Below, one piece after another: positions 43,347 through 52,286 of a stretch of 64,000 nt of DNA. Numbering within the stretch: position 1 is the stretch's first letter; each line of letters opens with the position of its first letter. The notes beneath the pieces were generated by a model. It was not told the DNA's origin and did no database searches. It was given only the letters and a program-made list of their open reading frames with translations. A program made the translations under genes and the position numbers. Origin of the DNA: Nocardioides daedukensis (lineage in GTDB: Bacteria; Actinomycetota; Actinomycetes; Propionibacteriales; Nocardioidaceae); assembly GCF_013408415.1 (NCBI RefSeq), contig NZ_JACCAA010000001.1, forward strand, positions 2,976,001-3,040,000, written 5' to 3'.

Positions 43347-44078
43347 ATGGAAGCAGGGACGATGGACACACTGCTGTGGGTGGTCATTCCGTATGTCTGC
43401 CTGACCACGTTCGTGCTCGGCCACGTGTGGCGCTACACCTATGACAAGTTCGGTTGGACCACGCGCTCCTCACAGCTCTATGAGTCGCGGTTGTTGCGGC
43501 TGGGTTCGCCGCTCTTCCACTTCGGCATGATCGGAGTCTTCTTCGGCCACGTGATGGGACTCGGCATTCCGCAGTCGTGGACCGACGCGGTCGGGATCAG
43601 TGACGAGATCTACCACGCGTTCGCCGTCGGCGGTGGTGTGCTGGCCGGTGCCGCCACCCTCGTCGGTCTGGCGATCCTGGTCTATCGACGACGCACGGTC
43701 GGCCCCGTCTTCTCGGCGACCACGGTGATGGACAAGGTCATGTACGCCGTCTTGGCCGTGGTGATTCTGTTGGGTATCTGGAACACGATTGCCGGGGGAA
43801 TCCTCAACCTTGGCGGACACTACAACTACCGCGAGGGCGTCTCGGTCTGGTTCCGCGGCATCTTCCGCTTCGACCTGCACCCCGCCCTGATGGGTGAGGC
43901 GCCGCTCGGTTTCCAGATCCACGGGATGGCGGCGATGTTGCTCTTCGCGCTGTGGCCCTTCACCCGACTGGTCCACGTGTTCAGCGCGCCGCTGGGTTAC
44001 CTGACCCGGCCCTACATCGTCTATCGCTCACGCGACCAGAAGCGGTCGGGAGCGCGGGTCACGCCACGCGGTTGGTGA
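43347..44078 (+). CDS. narI: Respiratory nitrate reductase gamma subunit (cytochrome b)
   Basis: 243 aa with five membrane segments. Haem ligands are in FVLGHVW and FHFGMIGVFFGHVMG near the N-terminus and FQIHGMAAM ... FTRLVHVFSAP near the C-terminus. It oxidises menaquinol at the outer face and passes electrons to NarH. It starts one base after the narJ stop. A cluster of near-identical ATG-containing repeats follows its stop. Confidence 0.95.
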   Translation: MEAGTMDTLLWVVIPYVCLTTFVLGHVWRYTYDKFGWTTRSSQLYESRLLRLGSPLFHFGMIGVFFGHVMGLGIPQSWTDAVGISDEIYHAFAVGGGVLAGAATLVGLAILVYRRRTVGPVFSATTVMDKVMYAVLAVVILLGIWNTIAGGILNLGGHYNYREGVSVWFRGIFRFDLHPALMGEAPLGFQIHGMAAMLLFALWPFTRLVHVFSAPLGYLTRPYIVYRSRDQKRSGARVTPRGW

Positions 44079-44079
44079 G

Positions 44080-44120
44080 CCGGAATGAGTGACCGAAATG
44101 AGTGAGCCCGAATGAGTGAG
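44080..44120 (+). repeat. Three tandem 13-14-base repeats containing ATGAGTGA
   Basis: Units CCGGAATGAGTGA, CCGAAATGAGTGAG and CCCGAATGAGTGAG lie end to end between narI and the second hemerythrin gene. Each has an ATG at 44085, 44098 and 44112; each would give only a 5-7-codon peptide (for example MSEPE). They look like duplicated start regions of an MSEP... peptide. They may be slippage copies or a short translational coupling element. Confidence 0.6.
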
Positions 44121-44127
44121 CCCGGGC

Positions 44128-44619
44128 ATGTGTGAACACTGCGGCTGTCGCGGAGTGCCGCCGATCGCGGAGCTGATGGACGAGCACTACGCGCTGCTCG
44201 AGGACGCCCACGCGATCCGGCGAGCACTGGCCACCGGCGACCGCGCCGGCGCGATGGAGCTGGTACGCCGACTGGCCGGTCACCTCGAGGTGCACACCCG
44301 GCGCGAGGAAATCGGCATCTTCGCCGCGATGCGCGAGCAGGGCGACTTCGTCGACGAGGTGGACCTGCTAGAAGGGGAGCATCGTGATCTCGACGGTGCG
44401 ATCGAGGACGTCGACCCTGCGTCACCCGAGTTCGACGACCGGCTCCGGGAGCTGCTCCGCGACCTCTCCGAGCACATCGACCGGGAGAACCTGGGCATCT
44501 TCCCGGTCTCGGTGGTCTCGCTCGGTGGTCGTGGCTGGGACCTGGTCGAGGAGGCCCGCACCGCACTGCCGACCTTCATGACGGGTGCGCCCGACACCGG
44601 GCCCGGGGCACCCCGGTAA
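44128..44619 (+). CDS. Hemerythrin-domain protein
   Basis: 163 aa. MCEHCGCRG begins the protein with a CxxCxC pattern, then a hemerythrin HHE domain: MDEHYALLEDAHAIRRAL, GHLEVHTRREEIGIFAAMREQ, LLEGEHRDLDGAIED and LSEHIDRENLGIFP supply His and Glu ligands for a di-iron site. Close relatives sit beside nitrate reductase genes and may handle NO or O2 or help repair Fe-S (RIC-like). ATG 44128 is chosen; an in-frame GTG at 44116 would add MSPG. It is the last gene of the nar locus. Confidence 0.87.
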   Translation: MCEHCGCRGVPPIAELMDEHYALLEDAHAIRRALATGDRAGAMELVRRLAGHLEVHTRREEIGIFAAMREQGDFVDEVDLLEGEHRDLDGAIEDVDPASPEFDDRLRELLRDLSEHIDRENLGIFPVSVVSLGGRGWDLVEEARTALPTFMTGAPDTGPGAPR

Positions 44620-44658
44620 GCACCCGGGTGATGCGCCGCCGGGAACATTGCCCGGCAG

Positions 44659-44664
44659 TAGGCT
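44659..44664 (+). promoter_or_regulatory. -10 hexamer TAGGCT for the ATP-grasp gene (leaderless spacing)
   Basis: TAGGCT, CGGCCAC, then GTG 44672. No ribosome-binding sequence is present. Confidence 0.5.
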
Positions 44665-44671
44665 CGGCCAC

Positions 44672-45526
44672 GTGACCGACGTACTCCTCGCCAGCTTCTC
44701 CCTCCTGCCCGACGGTGAGCCGGGAGGTGAGGTCCTCGTCAGGGCGCTGGCCGAGCGGGGCGTCACCGCGCGTTGGGTGAGCTGGGACGACCCCGAGGTC
44801 GACTGGGCATCGGCCGACCTGGTCTGCGTGCGGGCCACCTGGGACTACCACCGCCGGCTCGAGGAGTTCCTTGCCTGGGCCCGGGAGGTGGACCGGGCGG
44901 GCGGGATGCTCAACGGCGCGGAGGTGTTCGCATGGAACGCGGACAAGTCCTACCTGATCGAGCTGGCCGCGCACGTGGACGTCGTTCCCACCAAGCTCCT
45001 GGACGACGCCGGCCTGGTCGCCGGACTGAGTGAGGCGATCGAGGACTACGGCAGCGTCGTGGTGAAGTCGCGAGTGGGGGCTGCGGGCCTGGGCGTGGTG
45101 GTCGCCGAGAGCACCGATGACCACCGTCTTGCCGGGCTGACCGCCGGACCGTGGATCGTGCAACCGCTGGTGGGCTCGGTCCGCACCGAGGGTGAGACGA
45201 GTGTCTTCGTGATCGATGGCGAGGTCGTCGCCCAGGTGCACAAGCTTCCCTCAGGTGGCGAGATCCGGGTGCACGAGCAGTTCGGCGGGGCATCGCGCGC
45301 GGTGGCCGTGGCCGAGGAGCACGCCGCTCTCGCCGGGCGTGCGGTGCGGGCGGCCGCCGAGATCGTCGGCGTGCCACTCGACTATGCCCGGGTCGACATG
45401 ATGCGGTTGGCCGACGGCACCTTGGCGGTCAGCGAGGTCGAGCTGATCGAGCCCGGCCTCTATCTCGACGTGAGGCCCGCCAACGCCGCCCCGTTCGCCG
45501 ACCTGGTCGTTGCCCGACTGGCCTGA
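44672..45526 (+). CDS. ATP-grasp domain protein (RimK/glutathione synthetase-like)
   Basis: 284 aa. CVRATWDYHRRLEEFLAWA, VVVKSRVGAAGLGVV (ATP-binding lysine and glycine loop), WIVQPLVGSVRTEGETSVFVIDG and a late VEL-IEPGLYL metal site are the pattern of an ATP-grasp ligase family common in actinobacteria, with no known substrate. It probably makes an amide or peptide bond to a small carboxylate. It is a single gene with its own likely leaderless promoter; the next gene is groEL. Confidence 0.82.
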   Translation: MTDVLLASFSLLPDGEPGGEVLVRALAERGVTARWVSWDDPEVDWASADLVCVRATWDYHRRLEEFLAWAREVDRAGGMLNGAEVFAWNADKSYLIELAAHVDVVPTKLLDDAGLVAGLSEAIEDYGSVVVKSRVGAAGLGVVVAESTDDHRLAGLTAGPWIVQPLVGSVRTEGETSVFVIDGEVVAQVHKLPSGGEIRVHEQFGGASRAVAVAEEHAALAGRAVRAAAEIVGVPLDYARVDMMRLADGTLAVSEVELIEPGLYLDVRPANAAPFADLVVARLA

Positions 45527-45530
45527 ACGG

Positions 45531-45592
45531 CTTGCACTCTCAGGGGTCGAGTGCTAAACATGAGGCTGGCACTCTCGACATGAGAGTGACAA
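45531..45592 (+). promoter_or_regulatory. Tandem CIRCE (HrcA) operators and promoter of groEL
   Basis: CIRCE 1 at 45531-45557 is CTTGCACTC-N9-GAGTGCTAA (7/9 and 9/9 to the consensus). CIRCE 2 at 45566-45592 is CTGGCACTC-N9-GAGTGACAA (7/9 and 7/9). A promoter, TTGCAC (45532-45537), 17 bases, TAAACA (45555-45560), overlaps CIRCE 1, so HrcA binding would block it. A leader of about 150 bases then runs to the groEL ATG at 45719; I see no gene in it. Confidence 0.9.
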
Positions 45593-45697
45593 CAACGGGA
45601 CCGGTGAGTTGAGGTCCGAAGCGTCGGCGGGAAGGGTCCGTCGGGTCAGCCGGATCGTCCGTCGCGGGCAGCTCTCCGACTCCGTCCAAACTCTTAG

Positions 45698-47356
<1,659 letters not shown>

Positions 47357-47460
47357 TCCGGAGCGACGAGGGCGCCCCGCGAGGAACGAGCGGGAGTGCC
47401 TGAGGAGTGAAGGGGAAGAAGTCCGATGAAGAGGGACTTCTGATCCACCGCACCACAACT

Positions 47461-47492
47461 GAACGGCCTCGGGCGACTGCCCGGGGCCGTTC
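47461..47492. terminator. Terminator hairpin after groEL
   Basis: A 14-bp stem (47461-47474 with 47479-47492, core AACGGCCTCGGGC) with one T-G wobble and loop GACT, about 105 bases past the groEL stop. Between the stop and this hairpin lies a direct repeat GGACTTCTGATCC (47347-47359, 47434-47446) and an 8-bp inverted repeat AGAAGTCC/GGACTTCT (47417-47441). Confidence 0.7.
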
Positions 47493-47496
47493 GGCG

Positions 47497-47554
47497 TTCC
47501 GGGATACGGATTGGCTGTTCTGGGCTCGAAAACCAGCCAATCCGTATCCCGGAA
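47497..47554. repeat. Perfect 21-bp inverted repeat downstream of groEL
   Basis: The arms 47497-47517 and 47534-47554 (inner part ATACGGATTGGCTG) are exactly complementary around a 16-base spacer. It starts five bases after the groEL terminator. The arms are less GC-rich than the surroundings and look like a mobile or REP-type palindrome rather than a second terminator. Confidence 0.8.
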
Positions 47555-47595
47555 GGTCCTGGTTCGAAGCCCGGCGAACGTTGGGGGCACCGACC

Positions 47596-47601
47596 TACAC
47601 T
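47596..47601 (+). promoter_or_regulatory. -10 hexamer TACACT for the lipoprotein gene (leaderless spacing)
   Basis: TACACT, CAATCC, then ATG 47608, without a ribosome-binding site. Confidence 0.55.
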
Positions 47602-47607
47602 CAATCC

Positions 47608-48267
47608 ATGCGCAAGTCACTCGCGGTTGCTCCACTGCTCCTGATGGTCCTCGTCGGCGGTTGTGGGGACAAGAACACCCAGATCGACGCCACCTCCGCC
47701 GAGCCGACGCCGACCACTTCCGGCTCGGGCACTCCAGCGCCGGAGCAGAGCTCCGCGATCACCGAGCAGGACTTCTGCGACAACATCGTCGAGATCTTCA
47801 GCATGCACGACAAGAAGAGCGGCACGGACCCGCTCACCGACCTGATGGCGGACGGCGTACCGGCCGAGATGCCGCAGGACGCCAAGGACGGCGTCCAAGT
47901 GATCATCGACAACTCCGCCAAGCTGAACGACCCCAAGGCGATGGTGGAGGCCTACCGTGCGCTTCCCGAGGCCGACCGGGCGTCGGTCAACGCGCTCGTG
48001 ACGTACGTCGGCACCGCGTGTGGCACCGACATCGTCAAGGGGCTCGTGGCGTTCCTGCCCGAGACCGTTCCTGAGGGGCTGAGGTCGCTCGGCCCCGAGG
48101 ACCTTCCCTCCGAGCTGCGTGACCTGCTGCCCTCCGAGCTCCCCTCGGCCCTCGAGGGAGTCATCCCCGACGACCTCGCCTCGCTGATCCCCGAGGAGTG
48201 GCGCTCGCTCATCCCTGAGGAATACCAAGGTCTCTTCGAGTCCCCGAGCGCCTCACCCAGCGTCTGA
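47608..48267 (+). CDS. Hypothetical lipoprotein with C-terminal (L/I)P-x-E/D repeat
   Basis: 219 aa. A type II signal peptide ends in VGGC (Cys20). A Thr/Ser/Pro linker and a helical middle domain (DFCDNIVEIFSMHD ... VTYVGTACGTD, possible disulfide) follow. The last about 55 residues repeat a 9-11-residue unit: EDLPSELRDL, PSELPSALEG, PDDLASL, PEEWRSL, PEEYQGL. I do not recognise the family. It ends 15 bases inside the opposing gene, a tail-to-tail overlap. Confidence 0.75.
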   Translation: MRKSLAVAPLLLMVLVGGCGDKNTQIDATSAEPTPTTSGSGTPAPEQSSAITEQDFCDNIVEIFSMHDKKSGTDPLTDLMADGVPAEMPQDAKDGVQVIIDNSAKLNDPKAMVEAYRALPEADRASVNALVTYVGTACGTDIVKGLVAFLPETVPEGLRSLGPEDLPSELRDLLPSELPSALEGVIPDDLASLIPEEWRSLIPEEYQGLFESPSASPSV

Positions 48268-48615
48268 ACCGCGCCCGTCGAGCCCGCCCAGCGGGGCGAT
48301 GACGGTCCCGGAGTGCTCGCAGACCCAGTGCGGGTCGGGGCCACCCAGCTCGGGCTGGATGTAGAGCGGGTGGGTGTCGTCGTCCTCGCACTGCGTGCAC
48401 AGCGGCCAGCGCCCGACCTTCTCCAGGAGCGCGTCCTGCACGTCCTGGGCGACCAGGCCGCCGACGTACACCGCGCCCTGGGGCCACTGCTCGGCCCACC
48501 ATCGACGCTCGGAGACGGCGTCCTCGAGGAGGGAGACGATCTCGGCGGAGGCGATTCCGGTGGCCTCGAGATCGCGCATCACGGTGGCGCGGGCAGAGAG
48601 GAGTTGGTCGGTCAC
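48253..48615 (-). CDS. Small hypothetical protein with Cys motif
   Basis: 120 aa from GTG 48615. A helical N-terminus, WWAEQWPQGAVYVGGLVAQDVQDAL in the middle (read in pieces) and a C-terminal CTQCEDDDTH ... WVCEHSG, three Cys and two His that could bind a metal. Function unknown. It lies four bases after the P-type-ATPase-like gene on the same strand, but a CACAAT hexamer six bases before the GTG (48622-48627) suggests its own promoter as well. Confidence 0.72.
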   Translation of the reverse strand: MTDQLLSARATVMRDLEATGIASAEIVSLLEDAVSERRWWAEQWPQGAVYVGGLVAQDVQDALLEKVGRWPLCTQCEDDDTHPLYIQPELGGPDPHWVCEHSGTVIAPLGGLDGRGSDAG

Positions 48616-48619
48616 TCTC

Positions 48620-49648
48620 TCATTGTGCGTCGGGCGTGGTTGCCCGCCTTACCGGTGGAGTGGTCGCAGTCGTGGCCACGACGACCATCACCAGCCCGCC
48701 GCCGAGGAGACCAGCCGGGACTGACCAGGGCAGTGTCGCGAGCAGGGTCAGTGGCAGGGCGAGCAGCACGGTCACCAGTGCGATCACCCGGTTGGCCGCC
48801 AGGACCCGGCGCAACGAGCGGAGCAGCGTGAACGTGTCTGCGACCAGCGAGACGTCGAGGTCGCGCATGGTGAGGTCGGCCTCGGGGCCGTCGCCGACGC
48901 TGAGGTCTGCCTGGGCGTGCGCCTCGGGTTGGGGTGCGCTGGGACCGACCATGGCGATCACCCGGCCCTGCTCCTGCAGTTCGGCCACCAGTCGGCCGCG
49001 CTTCTCCGGCGCGGTCGCACCCCAGCGCGACGCGATGCCGGCCGCATCGGCGAGACGGTCGGTGTCGCGGCTGGGCTCGTCGGCGACCAGGAAGCTCTCG
49101 ATGCCGAGGTCTACAAGGCGGCGTACGGCGTCCGCAGCGTCGTCACGCACGCTGGCCGCGACGGTGATCCGGCCAAGAAGCCGTTGATCGACCTCGACCG
49201 CGACCCGGTGGCCGAGGCCGCCGGTGTCCTCGACGCCGATCCAGTCCGGGTGCCCTACTCGCACCGGGTGCCTGTCGACGGACCCGGCGATGCCTTCTGC
49301 GCGGATCTCGACGTTGCTCAACCGTCCGCGTGCGGCCAGTTGCGCCACGGCACGCCCGACCGGGTCGGGCAGGGCGTGGGCCAGCGCGCCGGCGAACCAA
49401 CGCAGGTTCTGTTCGTGCTCGGGCTCCACCGGGTCCAGGCCGATCACATCGAGCTCGCCGTCGGTGACGGTTCCGACGGCGTCGAGGAGCACGGAGTCGA
49501 TTCGGTGAGCGGCGCGCCGGGCGCGAGTCGTGCCGAGGTCGACTCCCCGGGCGGATGCCCAGCGGGAGGCGAGGAAACGGGGGGCGAGTTCGCCGATCCC
49601 GGCCAACAGGAGGAGGCCGAGCAGGACGAGCAGGACGGTCATGGTCAT
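48620..49648 (-). CDS. Degenerate P-type ATPase-like (HAD) membrane protein
   Basis: 342 aa. The order follows the second half of a P-type cation ATPase. VLLDAVGTVTDG stands where DKTGTLT should be: the phosphorylated Asp remains but Lys and Thr are changed. A shrunken N-domain, APEKRGRLVAELQEQGRVIAMVG, and then PSAPQP in place of the GDGxNDAPAL Mg-site follow, then two membrane helices; one more helix is at the N-terminus. The transport membrane helices with the CPC-type motif are missing. So it is unlikely to pump; it may be a regulator or a decayed ATPase kept for another role. ATG 49648 overlaps the PucR stop. Confidence 0.75.
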   Translation of the reverse strand: MTMTVLLVLLGLLLLAGIGELAPRFLASRWASARGVDLGTTRARRAAHRIDSVLLDAVGTVTDGELDVIGLDPVEPEHEQNLRWFAGALAHALPDPVGRAVAQLAARGRLSNVEIRAEGIAGSVDRHPVRVGHPDWIGVEDTGGLGHRVAVEVDQRLLGRITVAASVRDDAADAVRRLVDLGIESFLVADEPSRDTDRLADAAGIASRWGATAPEKRGRLVAELQEQGRVIAMVGPSAPQPEAHAQADLSVGDGPEADLTMRDLDVSLVADTFTLLRSLRRVLAANRVIALVTVLLALPLTLLATLPWSVPAGLLGGGLVMVVVATTATTPPVRRATTPDAQ

Positions 49649-50925
49649 CCGCCCTCGTTGGCCCGGAAGCGCTCGAAGTCACTCTGGTCGCCGGCGATCC
49701 ACATCGGGACGCTGGCCTTGAGCAGCATCGTCATCTGCAGCACGAACTCCGGATCGTGCAGGTCCTCGCCGAAGAGCTCGTTGATCCTCTTCCAGCGATA
49801 GCGCACGGTCTGTGGGTGGACGCCCAGGCGGGCGGCGATGGCCGGCGCACTGTCGCGTGTCTCGAGCCAGACCAGCAGCGTCTCGGAGAGGATGTCGCGC
49901 GAGTTCGGGGTTTCGTTGAAGAGCGGCTCGAGAAGCTCCTGGGCCAGCTGGCGCCGGAGCACTGGCTCGGCGTGCAACCAGATCTCCGAGCGATGCCGTA
50001 GGCACTCGATCACCGGGCGGGCCGGGATGATGCCTGCATCGACCAGCGCCAGGGCCCGGTTGACCCACACCCAGGCCGACGGCACGTCGGCGGCCGGCAC
50101 GGGCCAGCAGGCCACCACCCGAGGCGCCGGTGAGAGTGCCTTCAGGGCGTCGATCACTGCTGCCGCGCGCTCGGAGGCGCAGAGGACGACCATCGGTGAG
50201 CGACCGGTCCGGGCCAGGGCGTCAGGCCCGGCCATGGCGGCCTCGAGCGCGGCGCCGGCAGCCGGTTGTACGGCGAGCACGGTGACCAGGGCAGGCACGG
50301 GCCACTGGGCGATGGCTGCCTGGGTCTCGATCTCGTCGTCGTCCGCACCGGCCAGGAGATGATCCAGGAGGCGGGCCCGTGCCACGCCCTGGTCCTGGTC
50401 GCGCTCGGCTGAGCCGGTGGCGAAGCCGATCCGCACCTGACCCTCGAGGTGTGCCACGAAACCGGTCAAGGCCTCACTCAGCGAGTTGAGGGCACTGGCG
50501 GACAGCTCGTTCTCCGCGGCACGCACGCGCAGCTCGTCCCAGACCTCGGAGAGCGCGATCGCCACGGCGCCGTCGATCACCTCGTGGTTGCGACCGCGTG
50601 CCGCCTGCCGATAGCCCAGCCTGCGGAAGTGGTCGTCGACCAGGGAGGGGGACGTCGGCCGGTCGAGGGCGCGGTCGAGGAACAGTCGCATCGCGTTGTG
50701 GGTGGCGGTGAGGATCAGCTGGTGCAGACTCACGTCGCGCGGCTCGTCGGGAGCACTGGTCGAGGTCTGGATCTTGTGGGCGATCCGCTCGGCAACCGGT
50801 CGTACCTGGGTCTCGAGGCTCTTCAGCATCCACACGGCCGAGCCGGGCAGGTTGAGGGCTTGGGGGACCACGTCTCCCGCCGCGTCTCCGCGGGAGGCGG
50901 CGTCCTTGGCTGCCGCGCCGGTCAC
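49645..50925 (-). CDS. PucR-family transcriptional regulator
   Basis: 426 aa from GTG 50925, which has AAGGTGAG just upstream; an upstream GTG at 50952 would give 435 aa. The C-terminal HTH is clear: LLVWLETRDSAPAIAARLGVHPQTVRYRWKRINELFGEDL, read in pieces. The middle is a helical/GGDEF-like sensory part without a known ligand. It is divergent from the Mce locus across a region with a perfect palindrome, and its relatives often flank lipid-uptake loci, so it is a candidate regulator of that operon (inference). Confidence 0.85.
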   Translation of the reverse strand: MTGAAAKDAASRGDAAGDVVPQALNLPGSAVWMLKSLETQVRPVAERIAHKIQTSTSAPDEPRDVSLHQLILTATHNAMRLFLDRALDRPTSPSLVDDHFRRLGYRQAARGRNHEVIDGAVAIALSEVWDELRVRAAENELSASALNSLSEALTGFVAHLEGQVRIGFATGSAERDQDQGVARARLLDHLLAGADDDEIETQAAIAQWPVPALVTVLAVQPAAGAALEAAMAGPDALARTGRSPMVVLCASERAAAVIDALKALSPAPRVVACWPVPAADVPSAWVWVNRALALVDAGIIPARPVIECLRHRSEIWLHAEPVLRRQLAQELLEPLFNETPNSRDILSETLLVWLETRDSAPAIAARLGVHPQTVRYRWKRINELFGEDLHDPEFVLQMTMLLKASVPMWIAGDQSDFERFRANEGG

Positions 50926-51153
50926 AGTCTCACCTTCAGGGCCTTCCCTCACTCGTCATCGTCGGCTCGTCGTGCGCCGCGGAGGATCCGGGACCCGTCC
51001 GGTTGCCGAGCCCGACGATCGGGAGTGCACTGACCCCTCGACCCGTCACGCTCATATGCTCCAGAAGACCACGACACAAGTTTGTTCGACTGATTGCACC
51101 CGGGACTGGCGATGGACGGCAAGGGTATCCCGCGACCGGGGGCCCTCGGAGAC

Positions 51154-51181
51154 CGAAGTTGTCACCCCGGTGACAACTTCG
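51154..51181. promoter_or_regulatory. Perfect 13-bp-arm palindrome in the PucR / Mce-locus gap
   Basis: CGAAGTTGTCACC (51154-51166) is exactly mirrored by GGTGACAACTTCG (51169-51181) with a CC centre. It lies in the otherwise empty 312-base gap between the pucR start and the secreted-protein gene, 57 bases before the latter. The length and symmetry point to a dimeric repressor/activator site. No other clear element is seen in the gap apart from a TTGACA at 51215-51220. Confidence 0.7.
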
Positions 51182-51237
51182 AAGCACTCGTGCCGGGCAG
51201 CGCCCCACATCGATTGACAGTGCTCGGGCCAGGTCCC

Positions 51238-52146
51238 ATGTTCATGATCATGCCTAACCGATTCCGTGCCGCCGCGCTGAGCGTCGTGCTCCTGCTCCTG
51301 GGCCTGTTCCTGTCCCCGCAGGTCGCTGCGGAGGAGGATCCCACTTGGCCCGGCCTGCCCAAGCTGAGGGAGCCGACCGACGGTGGCGCGCTGTGGCTCG
51401 GGCTGTCGGTCTCCGGCGCACAGGAGATCGCGATGGCCAAGCAATGGTTCCAGATCCCCAAGACCATCATCGCTGCTCAGTCGCTGGTCAGTTCGGACCC
51501 TGTCAACCAGGTGATGGAGAACTTTGCCTACGTGGTCTCCCCGGAAGGGGCGCCGGCCCCCTACGGCTACTTCGCGCCGATCCGCGTGCGCACCGTAGCG
51601 TTCGGAGTGATCCCGGCGTCCTTCACCGTCCACCTGAGTCAGCCGCGCGACGCGGAGGACCTTCCGATGCCGCTCTACTCCAAGACTGACCAGACAGTGC
51701 TCCCCGGGTACGTGTTCAAGTTCGAGGACTCGACCATCACCGGTGAGCTTCAGGCGCGGATCTCTGACATGACCGTCGACGGTGTGCCGATCCCGCTGGG
51801 CGAGAACTGCCGCACGGCCGAGAACATCGAAGTCGTCCTCGACGGGCGCGGCTACACGAGCGAGATGCCGCCCAACCCGATCCATCCCGAGCCCGAACTG
51901 AACACCTGGCACACGAGCGAGTTCTACACGTCGATCAACGGCGGCAAGATGGTCGGCAACTCATCGATGCCTCAGTTCGTGGGCTGCGGTGCAGGCGCCG
52001 AGGACCTGAGCGCCCTGATCTCGGGGATGTCCTCCTCGCCGGAGAACAAGACCATCCAGAGACAGAGCGGAACCATGTCGTGCTGGGGTTGGTACCTGTT
52101 CTACCCCTGCGATGACCACGAGGTCCCTCTGCCGACACGTCCCTGA
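51238..52146 (+). CDS. Secreted protein of unknown function heading the Mce locus
   Basis: 302 aa. ATG 51238, 51244 and 51250 are all possible; the signal peptide (MPNRFRAAALSVVLLLLGLF, cleaved near AAEEDP) starts at 51250. The mature part is rich in beta-type patterns and has GENCRTAENIEVVLDGRGY and a C-terminal CWGWYLFYPCDD that may form disulfides. I do not recognise a family. It is 140 bases before the Mce ATPase-permease gene on the same strand, so it may be co-transcribed and extracytoplasmic like the Mce proteins. Confidence 0.75.
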   Translation: MFMIMPNRFRAAALSVVLLLLGLFLSPQVAAEEDPTWPGLPKLREPTDGGALWLGLSVSGAQEIAMAKQWFQIPKTIIAAQSLVSSDPVNQVMENFAYVVSPEGAPAPYGYFAPIRVRTVAFGVIPASFTVHLSQPRDAEDLPMPLYSKTDQTVLPGYVFKFEDSTITGELQARISDMTVDGVPIPLGENCRTAENIEVVLDGRGYTSEMPPNPIHPEPELNTWHTSEFYTSINGGKMVGNSSMPQFVGCGAGAEDLSALISGMSSSPENKTIQRQSGTMSCWGWYLFYPCDDHEVPLPTRP

Positions 52147-52245
52147 TCAACCTGCCTGGGTCCACGGCACAGGGCCATCGGGCCCGTGGCCCGGAGGACC
52201 AGCACGCCTGCACTACTTCATCTCCAGCTTCAGTCACGTCATCAC

Positions 52246-52261
52246 GAACCCGACCGGGTTC
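52246..52261. promoter_or_regulatory. Palindrome GAACCCG-AC-CGGGTTC before the Mce ATPase
   Basis: Two perfect 7-base arms 25 bases before ATG 52287, in the 140-base gap after the secreted protein. It could be an operator or a weak attenuating hairpin; no T-run follows. Confidence 0.4.
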
Positions 52262-52286
52262 ACCCCGATTCCACGAGGGAGCAAGC

